Source of the DNA: Chryseomonas sp014190935
GTDB taxonomy: Bacteria > Pseudomonadota > Gammaproteobacteria > Pseudomonadales > Pseudomonadaceae
Direction of reading: 5' to 3'
Length of the DNA stretch: 64,000 nt
NCBI RefSeq assembly: GCF_014190935.1
Contig: NZ_JACHVV010000002.1
Span: forward strand, 186,001 to 250,000
Part shown: positions 1-8,639 of the stretch, piece after piece
Position numbering within the stretch: position 1 is the first letter of the stretch
How the letters are laid out: every line of letters begins with the position of its first letter
The notes under the pieces: model-generated
Databases searched by the model: none
What the model was told of the DNA's origin: nothing
What the model saw: the letters and a program-made list of their open reading frames with translations, nothing else
Translations under genes and position numbers: made by a program

Positions 1-1
1 G

Positions 2-958
2 ACCATGCGCCTGGCCGAGCTGGCGCTGGAAGCCGGGGTGCCGCCCGGGGTGCTCAACGTGGTCCATGGCGGACCGGCGGTGGTGGATGCCCTCTGCGAC
101 CATCCGGACATCAAGGCACTGTCCTTTGTTGGCTCCACCCGTGTCGGCACCCACGTCTATCGTCGCGCCAGCGAGGCGGGCAAGCGCGTGCAGTGCATGA
201 TGGGCGCCAAGAACCATGCGGTGGTGATGCCCGATGCGCCGCGCGAGCAGACCCTGGCCAACCTGGTGGGCGCGGCCTTCGGTGCGGCGGGTCAGCGCTG
301 CATGGCGGTCTCGGTGGTGGTGCTGGTGGGCGAGGCCAACAGCTGGGTGCCGGACCTGGTGGCCAAGGCGCGCAGCCTCAAGGTGGGTGCGGGTCACGAG
401 CACGGCACCGACGTCGGCCCGCTGATCTCCTGCCAGGCGCTGGACCGGGTCAGCGGCCTGATCGAGCGCGGCGTGAGCGAAGGCGCGACCCTGGAGCTGG
501 ACGGTCGCAACATCCAGGTCGAGCGCTACGAGAAGGGCAACTTCGTCGGCCCGACGCTGTTTTCCGGGGTGACCACCGACATGACCCTGTATCGCGAAGA
601 ACTGTTCGGGCCGGTGCTCTGCGTGATGCACGCGGCCACCCTCGACGAGGCCATCGCCCTGATCAACGCCAACCCCAATGGCAATGGCGTCGCCCTCTTC
701 ACCCGCTCCGGCGCCGCGGCGCGGCGCTTCCAGGAAGACATCGACGTCGGCCAGGTCGGCATCAACGTGCCCATCCCCGTGCCGGTGCCGCTGTTCTCCT
801 TCAGTGGATCGCGCGCCTCCAAGCTGGGTGACCTGGGGCCCTATGGCAAGCAGGCGGTGCTCTTCTATACCCAGACCAAGACCATCACCACGCGCTGGCC
901 CGACGAGCAGGACGTCGGCAGCGCCGGGGTCGTCAACACCACCATCACCCTCAAGTAA
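2..958 (+). CDS. mmsA: Methylmalonate-semialdehyde dehydrogenase (CoA-acylating), 5'-truncated
   Basis: This is the C-terminal part of an aldehyde dehydrogenase of the MmsA type, cut by the window start; the open frame runs in from base 2 and roughly the first 180 residues of a usual ~500-residue enzyme are missing. The catalytic cysteine lies in GQRCMA (Cys codon 299-301), and the late E-LFGPVL motif is present. MmsA converts methylmalonate semialdehyde to propionyl-CoA, the last valine-specific step. It is followed 13 bases later by mmsB in a run of valine-catabolic genes, which supports this call over a generic aldehyde dehydrogenase. The substrate itself is inferred. Confidence 0.88.
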   Translation, partial: TMRLAELALEAGVPPGVLNVVHGGPAVVDALCDHPDIKALSFVGSTRVGTHVYRRASEAGKRVQCMMGAKNHAVVMPDAPREQTLANLVGAAFGAAGQRCMAVSVVVLVGEANSWVPDLVAKARSLKVGAGHEHGTDVGPLISCQALDRVSGLIERGVSEGATLELDGRNIQVERYEKGNFVGPTLFSGVTTDMTLYREELFGPVLCVMHAATLDEAIALINANPNGNGVALFTRSGAAARRFQEDIDVGQVGINVPIPVPVPLFSFSGSRASKLGDLGPYGKQAVLFYTQTKTITTRWPDEQDVGSAGVVNTTITLK

Positions 959-971
959 GGGAGACGCCAGC

Positions 972-1868
972 ATGCATCTGGGATTTCTGGGACTGGGCAA
1001 CATGGGCGCGCCCATGGCCCGCAACCTGCTCAAGGCCGGCCATCAGCTGACCGTCTTCGACCTCTCCACCGCCGCCCTGGACGCGCTGCGCGCCGAAGGA
1101 GCCGAGGTCGCCGCCTCGCCCATCGCCGTGGCGGAGAGTGGCGCGGAAGTGATCATCACCATGCTGCCCGCGGCCGCCCATGTGAAGACGGTCTATCTGG
1201 GCGACGACGGGCTGATCGCCCGGGCCCGGCCGGGCACCCTGCTGATCGATTCTTCCACCATCGATCCGCTCAGCGCCCGGGCGGTGGCCAGCGCCGCCGC
1301 CGAACGCGGCCTGGAATTGCTGGACGCGCCGGTCTCCGGCGGCACCGGCGGCGCCGCGGCCGGCACCCTGACCTTCATGGTCGGCGGCAGCGAGGCGGGC
1401 TTCCAGCGCGCCCAGCCGCTGCTGGCGGCCATGGGCCGCAACCTGGTCCACTGCGGCGCCAGCGGCAACGGCCAGGTGGCCAAGGTGGCCAACAACCTGC
1501 TGCTGGGCATCTCCATGATCGGGGTGGCCGAAGCCATGGCCCTGGGTACCCGCCTGGGCATGGACGCCAAGACCCTGGCCGGGGTGATCAATACCAGCAG
1601 CGGGCGCTGCTGGAGTTCGGAGGTCAACAACCCCTATCCGGACGTGCTGCCCCAGGCGCCGGCTTCGCGTGGCTACCAGGGCGGCTTCGCCGCCGAGCTC
1701 ATGCTCAAGGACCTGGGCCTGGCCACCGAGGCGGCGCGCGCCGTGCGCCAGCCGGTGATCCTCGGCGCGGTCGCGCAGCAGCTCTATCAGAGGTTCAGCC
1801 GCGCGGGTGGCGGCGGCCTGGATTTCTCGGCCATCATCCAGGACTACCTGGACGAGGACGGTGCATGA
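972..1868 (+). CDS. mmsB: 3-hydroxyisobutyrate dehydrogenase
   Basis: This 298-residue NAD-dependent beta-hydroxyacid dehydrogenase carries the N-terminal Rossmann signature GFLGLGNMGAPMA, the substrate motif DAPVSGGTGGA, and the conserved catalytic lysine in GNGQVAKVANN. It would oxidise 3-hydroxyisobutyrate to methylmalonate semialdehyde, the substrate of the upstream mmsA product. The ATG at 972 follows a GGGAG ribosome site and gives the normal family length; the same frame stays open further upstream, but inside mmsA. Its TGA overlaps the ATG of the next gene (ATGA), so translation is probably coupled. A related family activity, for example on L-serine, cannot be excluded from sequence alone. 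Confidence 0.9.
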   Translation: MHLGFLGLGNMGAPMARNLLKAGHQLTVFDLSTAALDALRAEGAEVAASPIAVAESGAEVIITMLPAAAHVKTVYLGDDGLIARARPGTLLIDSSTIDPLSARAVASAAAERGLELLDAPVSGGTGGAAAGTLTFMVGGSEAGFQRAQPLLAAMGRNLVHCGASGNGQVAKVANNLLLGISMIGVAEAMALGTRLGMDAKTLAGVINTSSGRCWSSEVNNPYPDVLPQAPASRGYQGGFAAELMLKDLGLATEAARAVRQPVILGAVAQQLYQRFSRAGGGGLDFSAIIQDYLDEDGA

Positions 1869-2917
1869 GCGACGCCAAGGTACTGCTGGAAAGACGCGGC
1901 GGGGTCGGCTACCTGACCCTCGATCGCCCGGCCGGGCTCAATGCCCTGGATCTGGAGATGGTGCGCGCCCTGCACGGGGCGCTGCGCGACTGGGAGCAGG
2001 ACCCGGGCGTGCGGGTGATCGTGCTCCGCGGCAACGGGCCCAAGGCCTTCTGCGCCGGCGGCGATGTCCGGGCGCTGTATGACAGCTACCAGCGCGGCGA
2101 CGACCTGCACCTGAGCTTCTTCACCGAGGAATACGCCCTCGACCTGGCGCTGCATCGCTATCCCAAGCCGGTGCTGGCGCTGGCCCATGGACTGGTGCTG
2201 GGCGGCGGCATGGGGCTGGTGCAGGCGGCGCGGCTGCGGATCGTCAGCGAGCGCACCCGGATGGCCATGCCGGAAACCGCCATCGGCTATTTCCCCGACG
2301 TCGGCGCCAGCCATTTCCTGCCACGCCTGCCCGACCAGCTGGGTCTCTATCTGGGCCTGACCGGGGTGCAGATCGGCCCGGCCGACGCCCTGGCCGCGGG
2401 CCTGGCCGATGTCTTCATTCCCGAAGCGGCCAACGACGCCCTGCTGCAGCGCCTGGAGGCGGCCACTGCCCAGGGCCCCACCGACCTGGCCGCGCTGCTG
2501 CAGGAATTCGCCGCGGCGCCGGCCGAAGCCGCGCGCCTGACCGATCTGCGCCCGGCCATCGCCGAGCACTTCGCGGCGGCTACCGTCGAAGAGCTGCGCG
2601 CCGGCCTGGGGGCGGAGCAGCGCCCCGCCTATCGCGACTGGGCGCAGGAAACCCTCGCCACCCTGGATGCGCGTTCGCCGCTGGCGGTCGCCACCGCCCT
2701 GGAGCTGCTGCGCCAGGGCAGCGGGCTGTCGCTGGAACAGTGCTTCGCCCTGGAGCTGCACCTGGATCGTCGCTGGTTCGAGAAGGGCGAGATCGTCGAG
2801 GGGGTGCGCGCCATGCTGGTGGACAAGGACCGCACGCCGCACTGGAATCCGGCCCGCTGGCAGGATCTCGACCCCCGTCGCGTCGCGGCCTTTTTCTCCG
2901 ACTTTCGCCATTCCTGA
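1865..2917 (+). CDS. 3-hydroxyisobutyryl-CoA hydrolase (enoyl-CoA hydratase/isomerase family)
   Basis: This 350-residue crotonase-fold protein has the oxyanion-hole segments AFCAGGDVRAL (about 62-71) and GLVLGGGMGL (109-118). It also has MPETAIGYFPDVGA, with Glu137 and Asp145, which is typical of the 3-hydroxyisobutyryl-CoA hydrolase branch rather than of true hydratases. At 350 residues it is longer than the ~260 of simple hydratases, as expected for this branch. It would release 3-hydroxyisobutyrate for MmsB. It overlaps the mmsB stop by four bases and precedes an acyl-CoA dehydrogenase by 11 bases, so the four genes look like one operon. Confidence 0.87.
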   Translation: MSDAKVLLERRGGVGYLTLDRPAGLNALDLEMVRALHGALRDWEQDPGVRVIVLRGNGPKAFCAGGDVRALYDSYQRGDDLHLSFFTEEYALDLALHRYPKPVLALAHGLVLGGGMGLVQAARLRIVSERTRMAMPETAIGYFPDVGASHFLPRLPDQLGLYLGLTGVQIGPADALAAGLADVFIPEAANDALLQRLEAATAQGPTDLAALLQEFAAAPAEAARLTDLRPAIAEHFAAATVEELRAGLGAEQRPAYRDWAQETLATLDARSPLAVATALELLRQGSGLSLEQCFALELHLDRRWFEKGEIVEGVRAMLVDKDRTPHWNPARWQDLDPRRVAAFFSDFRHS

Positions 2918-2928
2918 GGGAGGCTCCC

Positions 2929-4080
2929 ATGCACGACATCGAACTCACCGAAGAACAACGCATGATCCGCGACATGGCGCGCGACTTCGCCCGCCGCGAG
3001 GTCGCGCCCCACGCCCGGGCCTGGGAAAAGGCCGAGTGGATCGACGACGCCGTGGTCGCCCAGCTGGGAGAGCTGGGCCTGCTGGGCATGGTGGTGCCCG
3101 AGCAATGGGGCGGCACCTATATGGATTACGTCGCCTATGCCCTGGCCGTGGAAGAGATCTCCGCCGGCGACGGCAGCCTCGGCGCCCTGATGAGCATCCA
3201 CAGCTCGGTGGGCTGCGGTCCGCTGCTGCGCTACGGCAGCGCTGCACAGCAGGATCGCTGGCTGCCCGACCTGGCCGCCGGCAAGGTCATCGGCTGCTTC
3301 TGCCTGACCGAACCCCAGGCCGGCTCCGAGGCGCACAACCTGCGCACCCGGGCGGTACTCGACGGCGACAGCTGGGTGCTCAGCGGCAGCAAGCAATTCG
3401 TCAGCAACGGTCGCCGCGCGGGCCTGGCGATCGTCTTCGCGGTGACCGATCCGGAGCTGGGCAAGAAGGGCCTGTCGGCCTTTCTGGTACCCACCGACAC
3501 CCCCGGCTTTCGCGTCGAACGCACCGAGCACAAGATGGGCCTGCGCGCCTCCGACACCTGCGCGGTCACCCTGGACGATTGCCGCATCCCGGCGGCCAAC
3601 CTGCTCGGCGAACGCGGCAAGGGGCTGGCCATCGCCCTCTCCAACCTGGAAGGCGGTCGCATCGGCATCGCCGCCCAGGCCCTGGGCATCGCCCGCGCGG
3701 CCTTCGAGGCGGCGCTGGGCTATGCCCGGGAGCGCATCCAGTTCGACAAGGCGATCATCCAGCACCAGAGCATCGCCAACATGCTGGCCGACATGCATAC
3801 GCGCCTGAACGCCGCGCGACTGCTGATCCTGCACGCCGCGCGGCTGCGCACGGCGGGCCAGCCCTGCCTGAGCGAAGCTTCCCAGGCCAAGCTGTTCGCC
3901 ACCGAGACGGGCGAATGGGTGTGCTCCAAGGCCATCCAGATCCATGGCGGCTATGGCTACCTGGAGGACTATCCGGTGGAGCAGTACTACCGCGACATCC
4001 GCATCACCCAGATCTACGAAGGCTCCAGTGAAATCCAGCGGCTGCTGATCACCCGGGAACTCGATCGCTACGAAATGTGA
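2929..4080 (+). CDS. Acyl-CoA dehydrogenase, probable isobutyryl-CoA dehydrogenase
   Basis: This 383-residue FAD-dependent acyl-CoA dehydrogenase has the family signatures CFCLTEPQAGSEA, GLRASDTC and the C-terminal QIYEGSSEIQR, whose Glu (about residue 364) is the expected catalytic base. The start at 2929 follows GAGGGAGG and matches the usual length. Its place behind mmsA, mmsB and a 3-hydroxyisobutyryl-CoA hydrolase suggests isobutyryl-CoA to methacrylyl-CoA oxidation in valine breakdown. Short branched-chain specificity is inferred from the neighbours and not from a diagnostic residue. No enoyl-CoA hydratase for methacrylyl-CoA is seen in this cluster; it may lie upstream of the window or be the gene at 19477. 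Confidence 0.88.
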   Translation: MHDIELTEEQRMIRDMARDFARREVAPHARAWEKAEWIDDAVVAQLGELGLLGMVVPEQWGGTYMDYVAYALAVEEISAGDGSLGALMSIHSSVGCGPLLRYGSAAQQDRWLPDLAAGKVIGCFCLTEPQAGSEAHNLRTRAVLDGDSWVLSGSKQFVSNGRRAGLAIVFAVTDPELGKKGLSAFLVPTDTPGFRVERTEHKMGLRASDTCAVTLDDCRIPAANLLGERGKGLAIALSNLEGGRIGIAAQALGIARAAFEAALGYARERIQFDKAIIQHQSIANMLADMHTRLNAARLLILHAARLRTAGQPCLSEASQAKLFATETGEWVCSKAIQIHGGYGYLEDYPVEQYYRDIRITQIYEGSSEIQRLLITRELDRYEM

Positions 4081-4218
4081 GGGCGTCCGGGATGACGGCC
4101 GTGACCTGTCCAGCAAAAGCCGAAGATGACACCGAGGCGTCATCTGGACAGCGCTGGACGGGTGCTACGCTCCTGACAGGGATCGTGTCTGGTCCCGGTC
4201 TTGCCAAGGAATACCGTT

Positions 4219-5019
4219 ATGGCCTCCCTGCTCGCCTGCATCGATGGATCTCCCCACGCCGAAAGCGTCTGCGACCATACCGCCTGGTTGTCGCGGCGCC
4301 TGGATGCGCCCGTTACCCTCCTGCATGTGCAGGAATCGGCCAGCAGCGGCAAGAAGGTCGCCAATGGCACCCCGCTCTATCTGGACGATGACGTCGGTGC
4401 CGGCATGGCCAAGGCCTTGCTGCTCAATGCCCGCCAGCGCCTGCTGCACCAGGGCCTGACCTCGGCGCCGCAGATCCTGCGCCGCCCCGAAGGACTGGTG
4501 GACACCCTCAAGACCCTGGAGGCGGACACTCGCCTGCTGGTGATCGGCAAGCGCGGCGAGCGCTCCGGCGACAGCGGCATCGGCAGCCAGCTGGAAGCCG
4601 TGGTGCGCGCCGTGCACCGGCCGATCCTGATCTGCTCGGGCCCCTTCAAGCCACCGCGCCAGTTCACCATCGCCTATGACGGCCGGGAAGCCACCCACCA
4701 GGGCATCCTGGCCCTGGCACGCAGTCCGCTGCTGACCGGCATGAGCGGCACCCTGCTGCGGGTCGGCGAAGACGATCCGATCCTGCGCAAGCGCCTGGAT
4801 GACCTGGCCCTGCTGCTGCGCAGCGCCGGTTGCCGGGTCGATACCACCGTCGCCCATGGAGATGTGGAGCGCATCGTCCCCCGTCACCTCGACGAGCGCC
4901 GGGCCGACCTGCTGATCATGGGCGCCTACAGCCACTCCTCGGTCTGGCGCTTCCTGCGTGGCAGTCGCACCACCCAGCTGCTGCACAAGACCGAAGTACC
5001 GATGTTGCTGCTGCGCTGA
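4219..5019 (+). CDS. Universal stress protein with two tandem Usp domains
   Basis: This 266-residue protein is built of two Usp/UspA folds, about 1-145 and 150-266. Domain 1 begins ASLLACIDGSPHAES and ends VRAVHRPILICS; domain 2 begins FTIAYDGREATHQG and ends with MGAYSHSSVWRFLRGS and LLHKTEVPMLLL, the usual closing beta strand. The second domain has SHSS in place of the canonical small-residue nucleotide loop, so ATP binding there is uncertain. The ATG at 4219 has AAGGA eight bases upstream; a TTG at 4201 in the same frame has no such site. It stands alone after the valine cluster and probably has its own promoter. A general stress role is inferred from the family. Confidence 0.85.
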   Translation: MASLLACIDGSPHAESVCDHTAWLSRRLDAPVTLLHVQESASSGKKVANGTPLYLDDDVGAGMAKALLLNARQRLLHQGLTSAPQILRRPEGLVDTLKTLEADTRLLVIGKRGERSGDSGIGSQLEAVVRAVHRPILICSGPFKPPRQFTIAYDGREATHQGILALARSPLLTGMSGTLLRVGEDDPILRKRLDDLALLLRSAGCRVDTTVAHGDVERIVPRHLDERRADLLIMGAYSHSSVWRFLRGSRTTQLLHKTEVPMLLLR

Positions 5020-5169
5020 GACCGCGCCTGCGACCGGGCGCAGGCCGTCCGCCCGGGACGCGCTTCGTCGGCCAGCCGCCGCCAGCGCTCAAGCCCGCCC
5101 GAAAGCCGCCGAAGCAGCTCTTATAGAGCCCCGCCCTCCGCCGGGCTCCCCGGCGCGTCGGTAGGCCCC

Positions 5170-5721
5170 ATGAGCACCCATGTCATCCATTTCACCGGTC
5201 CCATCAATTCCACCAGTTGCGGCCAGCTGATCGCCCAGTGCTCCCAGGCCGTCCAGCAGGATGCCTCGCGGATTCTGCTGAAGATCGCCACCATGGGCGG
5301 CGATTGCAGTTACGGCTTCACGATGTACAACTTCCTGCTGTCCCTGCCGCTGCCGGTGCATACCCACAACCTGGGTACCGTCGAATCCATGGGCAACATC
5401 CTCTTCCTGGCCGGCGAACACCGTACCGCCAGTCGCCACAGCAAATTCCTCTACCACTCCTTCTACTGGAATCTGAACAACTCGGTGGACCATGCGCGCA
5501 TGGCCGAATACGCCATGTGCCTGGACTACGACCTGGATCTCTACGCCCGCATCGTCGCCGAGCGCACCGCGGATGCCGCCGAGGCCCTGGACATCCACAG
5601 CTGCCTCAAGGCCAACGCCCGACTGCTGAGCCCGGAAGCGGCCCTGACCACCGGGGTGATCCATGCCGTGGATGAATGCCGGGTGCAGCCGGGTGAGGTC
5701 ACCACCTTCATTCATCTTTGA
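5170..5721 (+). CDS. ClpP-like/SppA-type serine protease, orphan
   Basis: This 183-residue protein has the ClpP/crotonase-like protease fold. TMGGDCSYGFTMYN matches the substrate-binding glycine strand, TVESMGNILFLAG holds the putative nucleophilic serine in the SMG context, and KFLYHSFYW supplies a histidine in the position of the ClpP MIHQP histidine. It lacks a signal peptide and the N-terminal axial loops of housekeeping ClpP, and no ClpA/ClpX-type ATPase lies near it. It could act without an ATPase or lend itself to another unfoldase. The start at 5170 has only a weak ribosome site. A strong bidirectional terminator follows the stop. Confidence 0.75.
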   Translation: MSTHVIHFTGPINSTSCGQLIAQCSQAVQQDASRILLKIATMGGDCSYGFTMYNFLLSLPLPVHTHNLGTVESMGNILFLAGEHRTASRHSKFLYHSFYWNLNNSVDHARMAEYAMCLDYDLDLYARIVAERTADAAEALDIHSCLKANARLLSPEAALTTGVIHAVDECRVQPGEVTTFIHL

Positions 5722-5726
5722 GCGCG

Positions 5727-5769
5727 CAACAAAAAACCCGGTGACCTTTGGCCACCGGGTTTTTTGTTG
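5727..5769. terminator. Bidirectional rho-independent terminator
   Basis: A perfect inverted repeat has 17-base arms (CAACAAAAAACCCGGTG and its complement) around a nine-base centre. It gives a GC stem flanked by A and T tracts on both strands, and it sits between the convergent ClpP-like and cellulase genes, so it can serve both. Confidence 0.92.
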
Positions 5770-5783
5770 CCCATTCCTTACGA

Positions 5784-7541
5784 TCAGCGGCTGAAGGACA
5801 CAAGGGTGTTCGGGTAGCCGACGCTGGCATCCAGGCGAGTGGCGTCGAAGAACACGCCCAGGTTGCTCGCGCCCTCCTGCACATAGCTGATCTTGAGGAT
5901 CTGGCCGTTGACGAGGCGTACCGAGCCACCCAGCTTGAAGGCCGAGCGATTGGCCGCGGTGGCCGGGATGGAGATGGCCGCGGCGCGACGGTAGACACCG
6001 CGATTCCAGTCGGAATTGGTGAAGTCATTGATGGCGCTGCTGACACTGGCGGCGCTGGTCACGCCGGTGGGCGACACGGTCACGGTCTTCGGATAGCCCA
6101 CGGCGTTGCCGTTGAAGGGCGTGCCCTCGGTGAAGACGCCCAGGCTGTTGCCGGCCTGCACCGAGGAGATCCGCCGCACCTGGCCATCCGCGGTGGTCAG
6201 GTAGGCACCGGCCTTGAAGGCGGCGCGATTCACCGCGGTGCCGGGCACCGAGATGGCGGCCTTCTTGAGGAACACCCCCTTGTGCCAGTCCGGATTGGTG
6301 AAGTCGTTGACCACCGAGGTCACGGTGCCGGCGGTCGCACCGGTGCTCGGCGGAATCTGCACCTCGGCATTGCCGCCGGCGTTGCCCGTGCTGCTACCGC
6401 TGCCGGCATTGCCCACGGCGCCGGCGCTGCCGCCTGCCGAGCCGCTGTTGCCGGTGGCGGTACCACCGGTGGCCGGCGCGGTGCTGCCACTGGCGACCGG
6501 GCCGATGGCGGTGCAGCTGCTGTCGTCCAGGTACTTGCGCAGGGTCGGCCACTGCGGCCGCTCCTGGCCATTGATCGGCTCCACGGACATGAAGTAGCTG
6601 CCCCAGCCGGGACCGGCGGCCCAGTAGGAGGCCGGGATGCAGTTCTGCTTGAGGTAGGCCAGCATGTTGTCCATCAGCAGATTCCAGCGCGGATTGTTGT
6701 CCGGGACGCCGAATTCACCGATGTAGCCGCGCTTGCCGTTCTTCTTCAGCCAGTCGACGAAGGGCTTCACCCGGGTCACGCCGTAGTTGGCATCGAGCTT
6801 GTTGACGTCGGTCTTGTCGTAGCTGCCGCCGGCGTTCTCGTCGAAGTAGGAATGCGCCGAGAAGATGATGTTGTTGGCCGGATCCTTCAGCCCCAGCAGG
6901 GCGTCGTTGAATTCGGCCCAGCGGGTGGCGCTCGACCAGCCGTTGCCTTCGACGATGACCGGACGGGTGCTGTCCACGGCGCGCACGCCATTGATGCCGT
7001 ACTGGGCCGCGGTCGGCCAGTAGGCCATGGCATCGTGGGGCTCGTTCATGATGTCGTAGGCGTACAGCGAGGACTGGCCGCTCCACTGCCGCGCGATGTG
7101 GGTCATGATCTCCTGGTAGCGGGCATAGGGTACGCCGCTGGTGCCGATCACCTGACCGCGATAGCGGGCATAGTTGTGCAGGTCGAGGACGATCTTGATG
7201 CCGTGCTTCTGCGCATAGCCGAAGGTCTGGTTCACCAGGGCGACGTAGGCACTGTCCAGTGGTCCGCCCAGCTTGGGTTGCAGGCGCTCCCAGATGATGG
7301 GGAAACGGATCAGCTTGACGCCCCGCGCGCTCCACTGCTGGAAGTAGGCCTCCACCGGGAAGATGTAGTTGGTGCCATTGATGCCGGGCAGCACCTGGGG
7401 AGCGAAGCCCGCACCCGACAGATTCAGGCCGACCAGGCTGACAGGCTCGGCCTGGGCAACGCCAGCGGACAGCGCGAGAACGGTGGCGGCCGCGGCGAGC
7501 GGACGACGAAGGGCGGTAGCGAAGGAGCGGATAGGCGTCAT
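5784..7541 (-). CDS. Secreted glycoside hydrolase family 5 cellulase with C-terminal tandem repeats
   Basis: The 585-residue precursor begins with a Sec signal peptide (cleavage likely after AQA at 31). A GH5 catalytic domain follows (about 35-345). YDIMNEPHD holds the acid/base Glu167, GYIGEFGVP holds the nucleophile Glu276, and LDLHNYAR is also conserved. A Gly/Ser/Ala/Thr-rich linker (about 348-415) leads to two related ~80-residue modules, each starting NDFTN-DW and ending VGYP-T. These modules are not a carbohydrate-binding domain I recognise. The enzyme should cleave beta-1,4-glucans outside the cell. The ATG at 7541 was chosen because it starts directly at the signal peptide; the frame extends upstream without similarity. 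Confidence 0.88.
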   Translation of the reverse strand: MTPIRSFATALRRPLAAAATVLALSAGVAQAEPVSLVGLNLSGAGFAPQVLPGINGTNYIFPVEAYFQQWSARGVKLIRFPIIWERLQPKLGGPLDSAYVALVNQTFGYAQKHGIKIVLDLHNYARYRGQVIGTSGVPYARYQEIMTHIARQWSGQSSLYAYDIMNEPHDAMAYWPTAAQYGINGVRAVDSTRPVIVEGNGWSSATRWAEFNDALLGLKDPANNIIFSAHSYFDENAGGSYDKTDVNKLDANYGVTRVKPFVDWLKKNGKRGYIGEFGVPDNNPRWNLLMDNMLAYLKQNCIPASYWAAGPGWGSYFMSVEPINGQERPQWPTLRKYLDDSSCTAIGPVASGSTAPATGGTATGNSGSAGGSAGAVGNAGSGSSTGNAGGNAEVQIPPSTGATAGTVTSVVNDFTNPDWHKGVFLKKAAISVPGTAVNRAAFKAGAYLTTADGQVRRISSVQAGNSLGVFTEGTPFNGNAVGYPKTVTVSPTGVTSAASVSSAINDFTNSDWNRGVYRRAAAISIPATAANRSAFKLGGSVRLVNGQILKISYVQEGASNLGVFFDATRLDASVGYPNTLVSFSR

Positions 7542-7938
7542 GGACAGATACTGCTTTGGGAGGCGTGGCGTCGATGTCCTTTGTGTACGAGCGAAGCCTG
7601 GGTTTAGGTAAGGCCACTGGGACGTGACAAAAAAGTACCCTGCGTCCTGCAGTTGCCTTACCCAATACAAGTCATATGCCAGGTAGCTGAAACCTTTCAC
7701 TCGACGGGCAGTCTCGCCGCTTCGCTGGCACGCTGAAAGCCCTGCCCCAGAGCCTTTACGGGAAACGTAACCAAATGTGCGCGGCATGGGGTCGCAGCCG
7801 CGAAAAGCTGCGCCCGACAAAATAATCACGCCTTGAAGACAAAAATCTGGCGCCAAATTCATTGACGTCCAGGCTGGGGAATTTTCCCGGGTCGCGGCTA
7901 TCCAAGGCTCAGCAACGTCTTGTATATAAGGTCCAGTC
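7542..7938. other. Divergent intergenic region, cellulase / response regulator
   Basis: This 397-base stretch separates two divergent genes and carries no convincing gene. It is less GC-rich than its surroundings, with A-rich patches near 7626-7640 and 7822-7850, and TATATAAGG just before the response regulator ATG. It must hold the promoters of both genes. I could not assign -35/-10 boxes with confidence. Confidence 0.5.
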
Positions 7939-8346
7939 ATGCGCGCAGAACAGCCGGGAACCCCTGTCTTCCGACCCACTCTCCTGGTGGTGGACGACGA
8001 GCCACTGGTCGCGGATTTCGTCCGCGAGATCCTCGAACCCGAAGGCTTCAACATCATCGCCGCTGACTCCGCCGACACCGCGTTGACGCTGTTGGAAAAG
8101 GAAGACGCCAACATCGACCTGCTGCTCACGGATATCCGTATGCCGGGCTCGATGGATGGGGCGCAGCTGGCCAACATGGTCTGCAAGCGCTGGCCAGACA
8201 TGCCGATTATTGTCATGTCCGGCTACGAAACGCCGTCCACCGCGAGCATCAAGTGCCAGGTGCGCTTCCTGCCCAAGCCCTGGTCGATCGGTCAGTTGAT
8301 CGATGCCGTGAATGGCGTCGCCTATTCGGTTACGCCCAGCGCCTAG
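7939..8346 (+). CDS. Single-domain response regulator (CheY-like)
   Basis: This 135-residue receiver domain has no output domain. It has the acidic pair Asp19-Asp20 in LLVVDDEP, the phospho-acceptor Asp65 in LLLTDIRMPG, the switch Ser in IVMSGYE and the conserved Lys113 in FLPKPW, so phosphorylation should be intact. An AAGG ribosome site precedes the ATG. No histidine kinase is adjacent; it is divergent from the cellulase gene. It may take phosphate from a distant hybrid kinase or act on a partner protein. Whether it controls cellulase expression is unknown. Confidence 0.88.
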   Translation: MRAEQPGTPVFRPTLLVVDDEPLVADFVREILEPEGFNIIAADSADTALTLLEKEDANIDLLLTDIRMPGSMDGAQLANMVCKRWPDMPIIVMSGYETPSTASIKCQVRFLPKPWSIGQLIDAVNGVAYSVTPSA

Positions 8347-8411
8347 AGGTTGAGGAACCTCGGCGATGTGAATAATGTCACATCGCCACCTCGACCCTCC
8401 GGACGCCCTCC

Positions 8412-8624
8412 ATGCTCGCCCTCACCCACACCTTCGCTGCGCAACTGCCCAACGTCGATTGCCTGTTCGGTCCCCTGGCTCCGGATGGCGGTCTGCCGGT
8501 ACAGTGCGGCCGCGCGTCCAGCGAGCGCCGCCTGACCCTGATGCTTGATGTCGCCCGCCTGCGGGACAGCGCCTATTGTGCCGCCCAGGCGCAGCAGGTC
8601 CGCCATAGCCTGGGCATCCGCTAG
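8412..8624 (+). CDS. Small hypothetical protein, 70 residues
   Basis: This is a 70-residue open frame with clear G/C bias at third positions, like true genes nearby, and no overlapping better candidate. It contains two cysteines in the first half (DCLFG and VQCGR) and one near the end (YCAAQ), with no membrane segment or recognised motif. It lies between the response regulator and bkdR, converging on bkdR with 15 bases between the stops. I do not recognise it. Confidence 0.45.
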   Translation: MLALTHTFAAQLPNVDCLFGPLAPDGGLPVQCGRASSERRLTLMLDVARLRDSAYCAAQAQQVRHSLGIR

Positions 8625-8639
8625 CCTCTCTTCTCCCCA

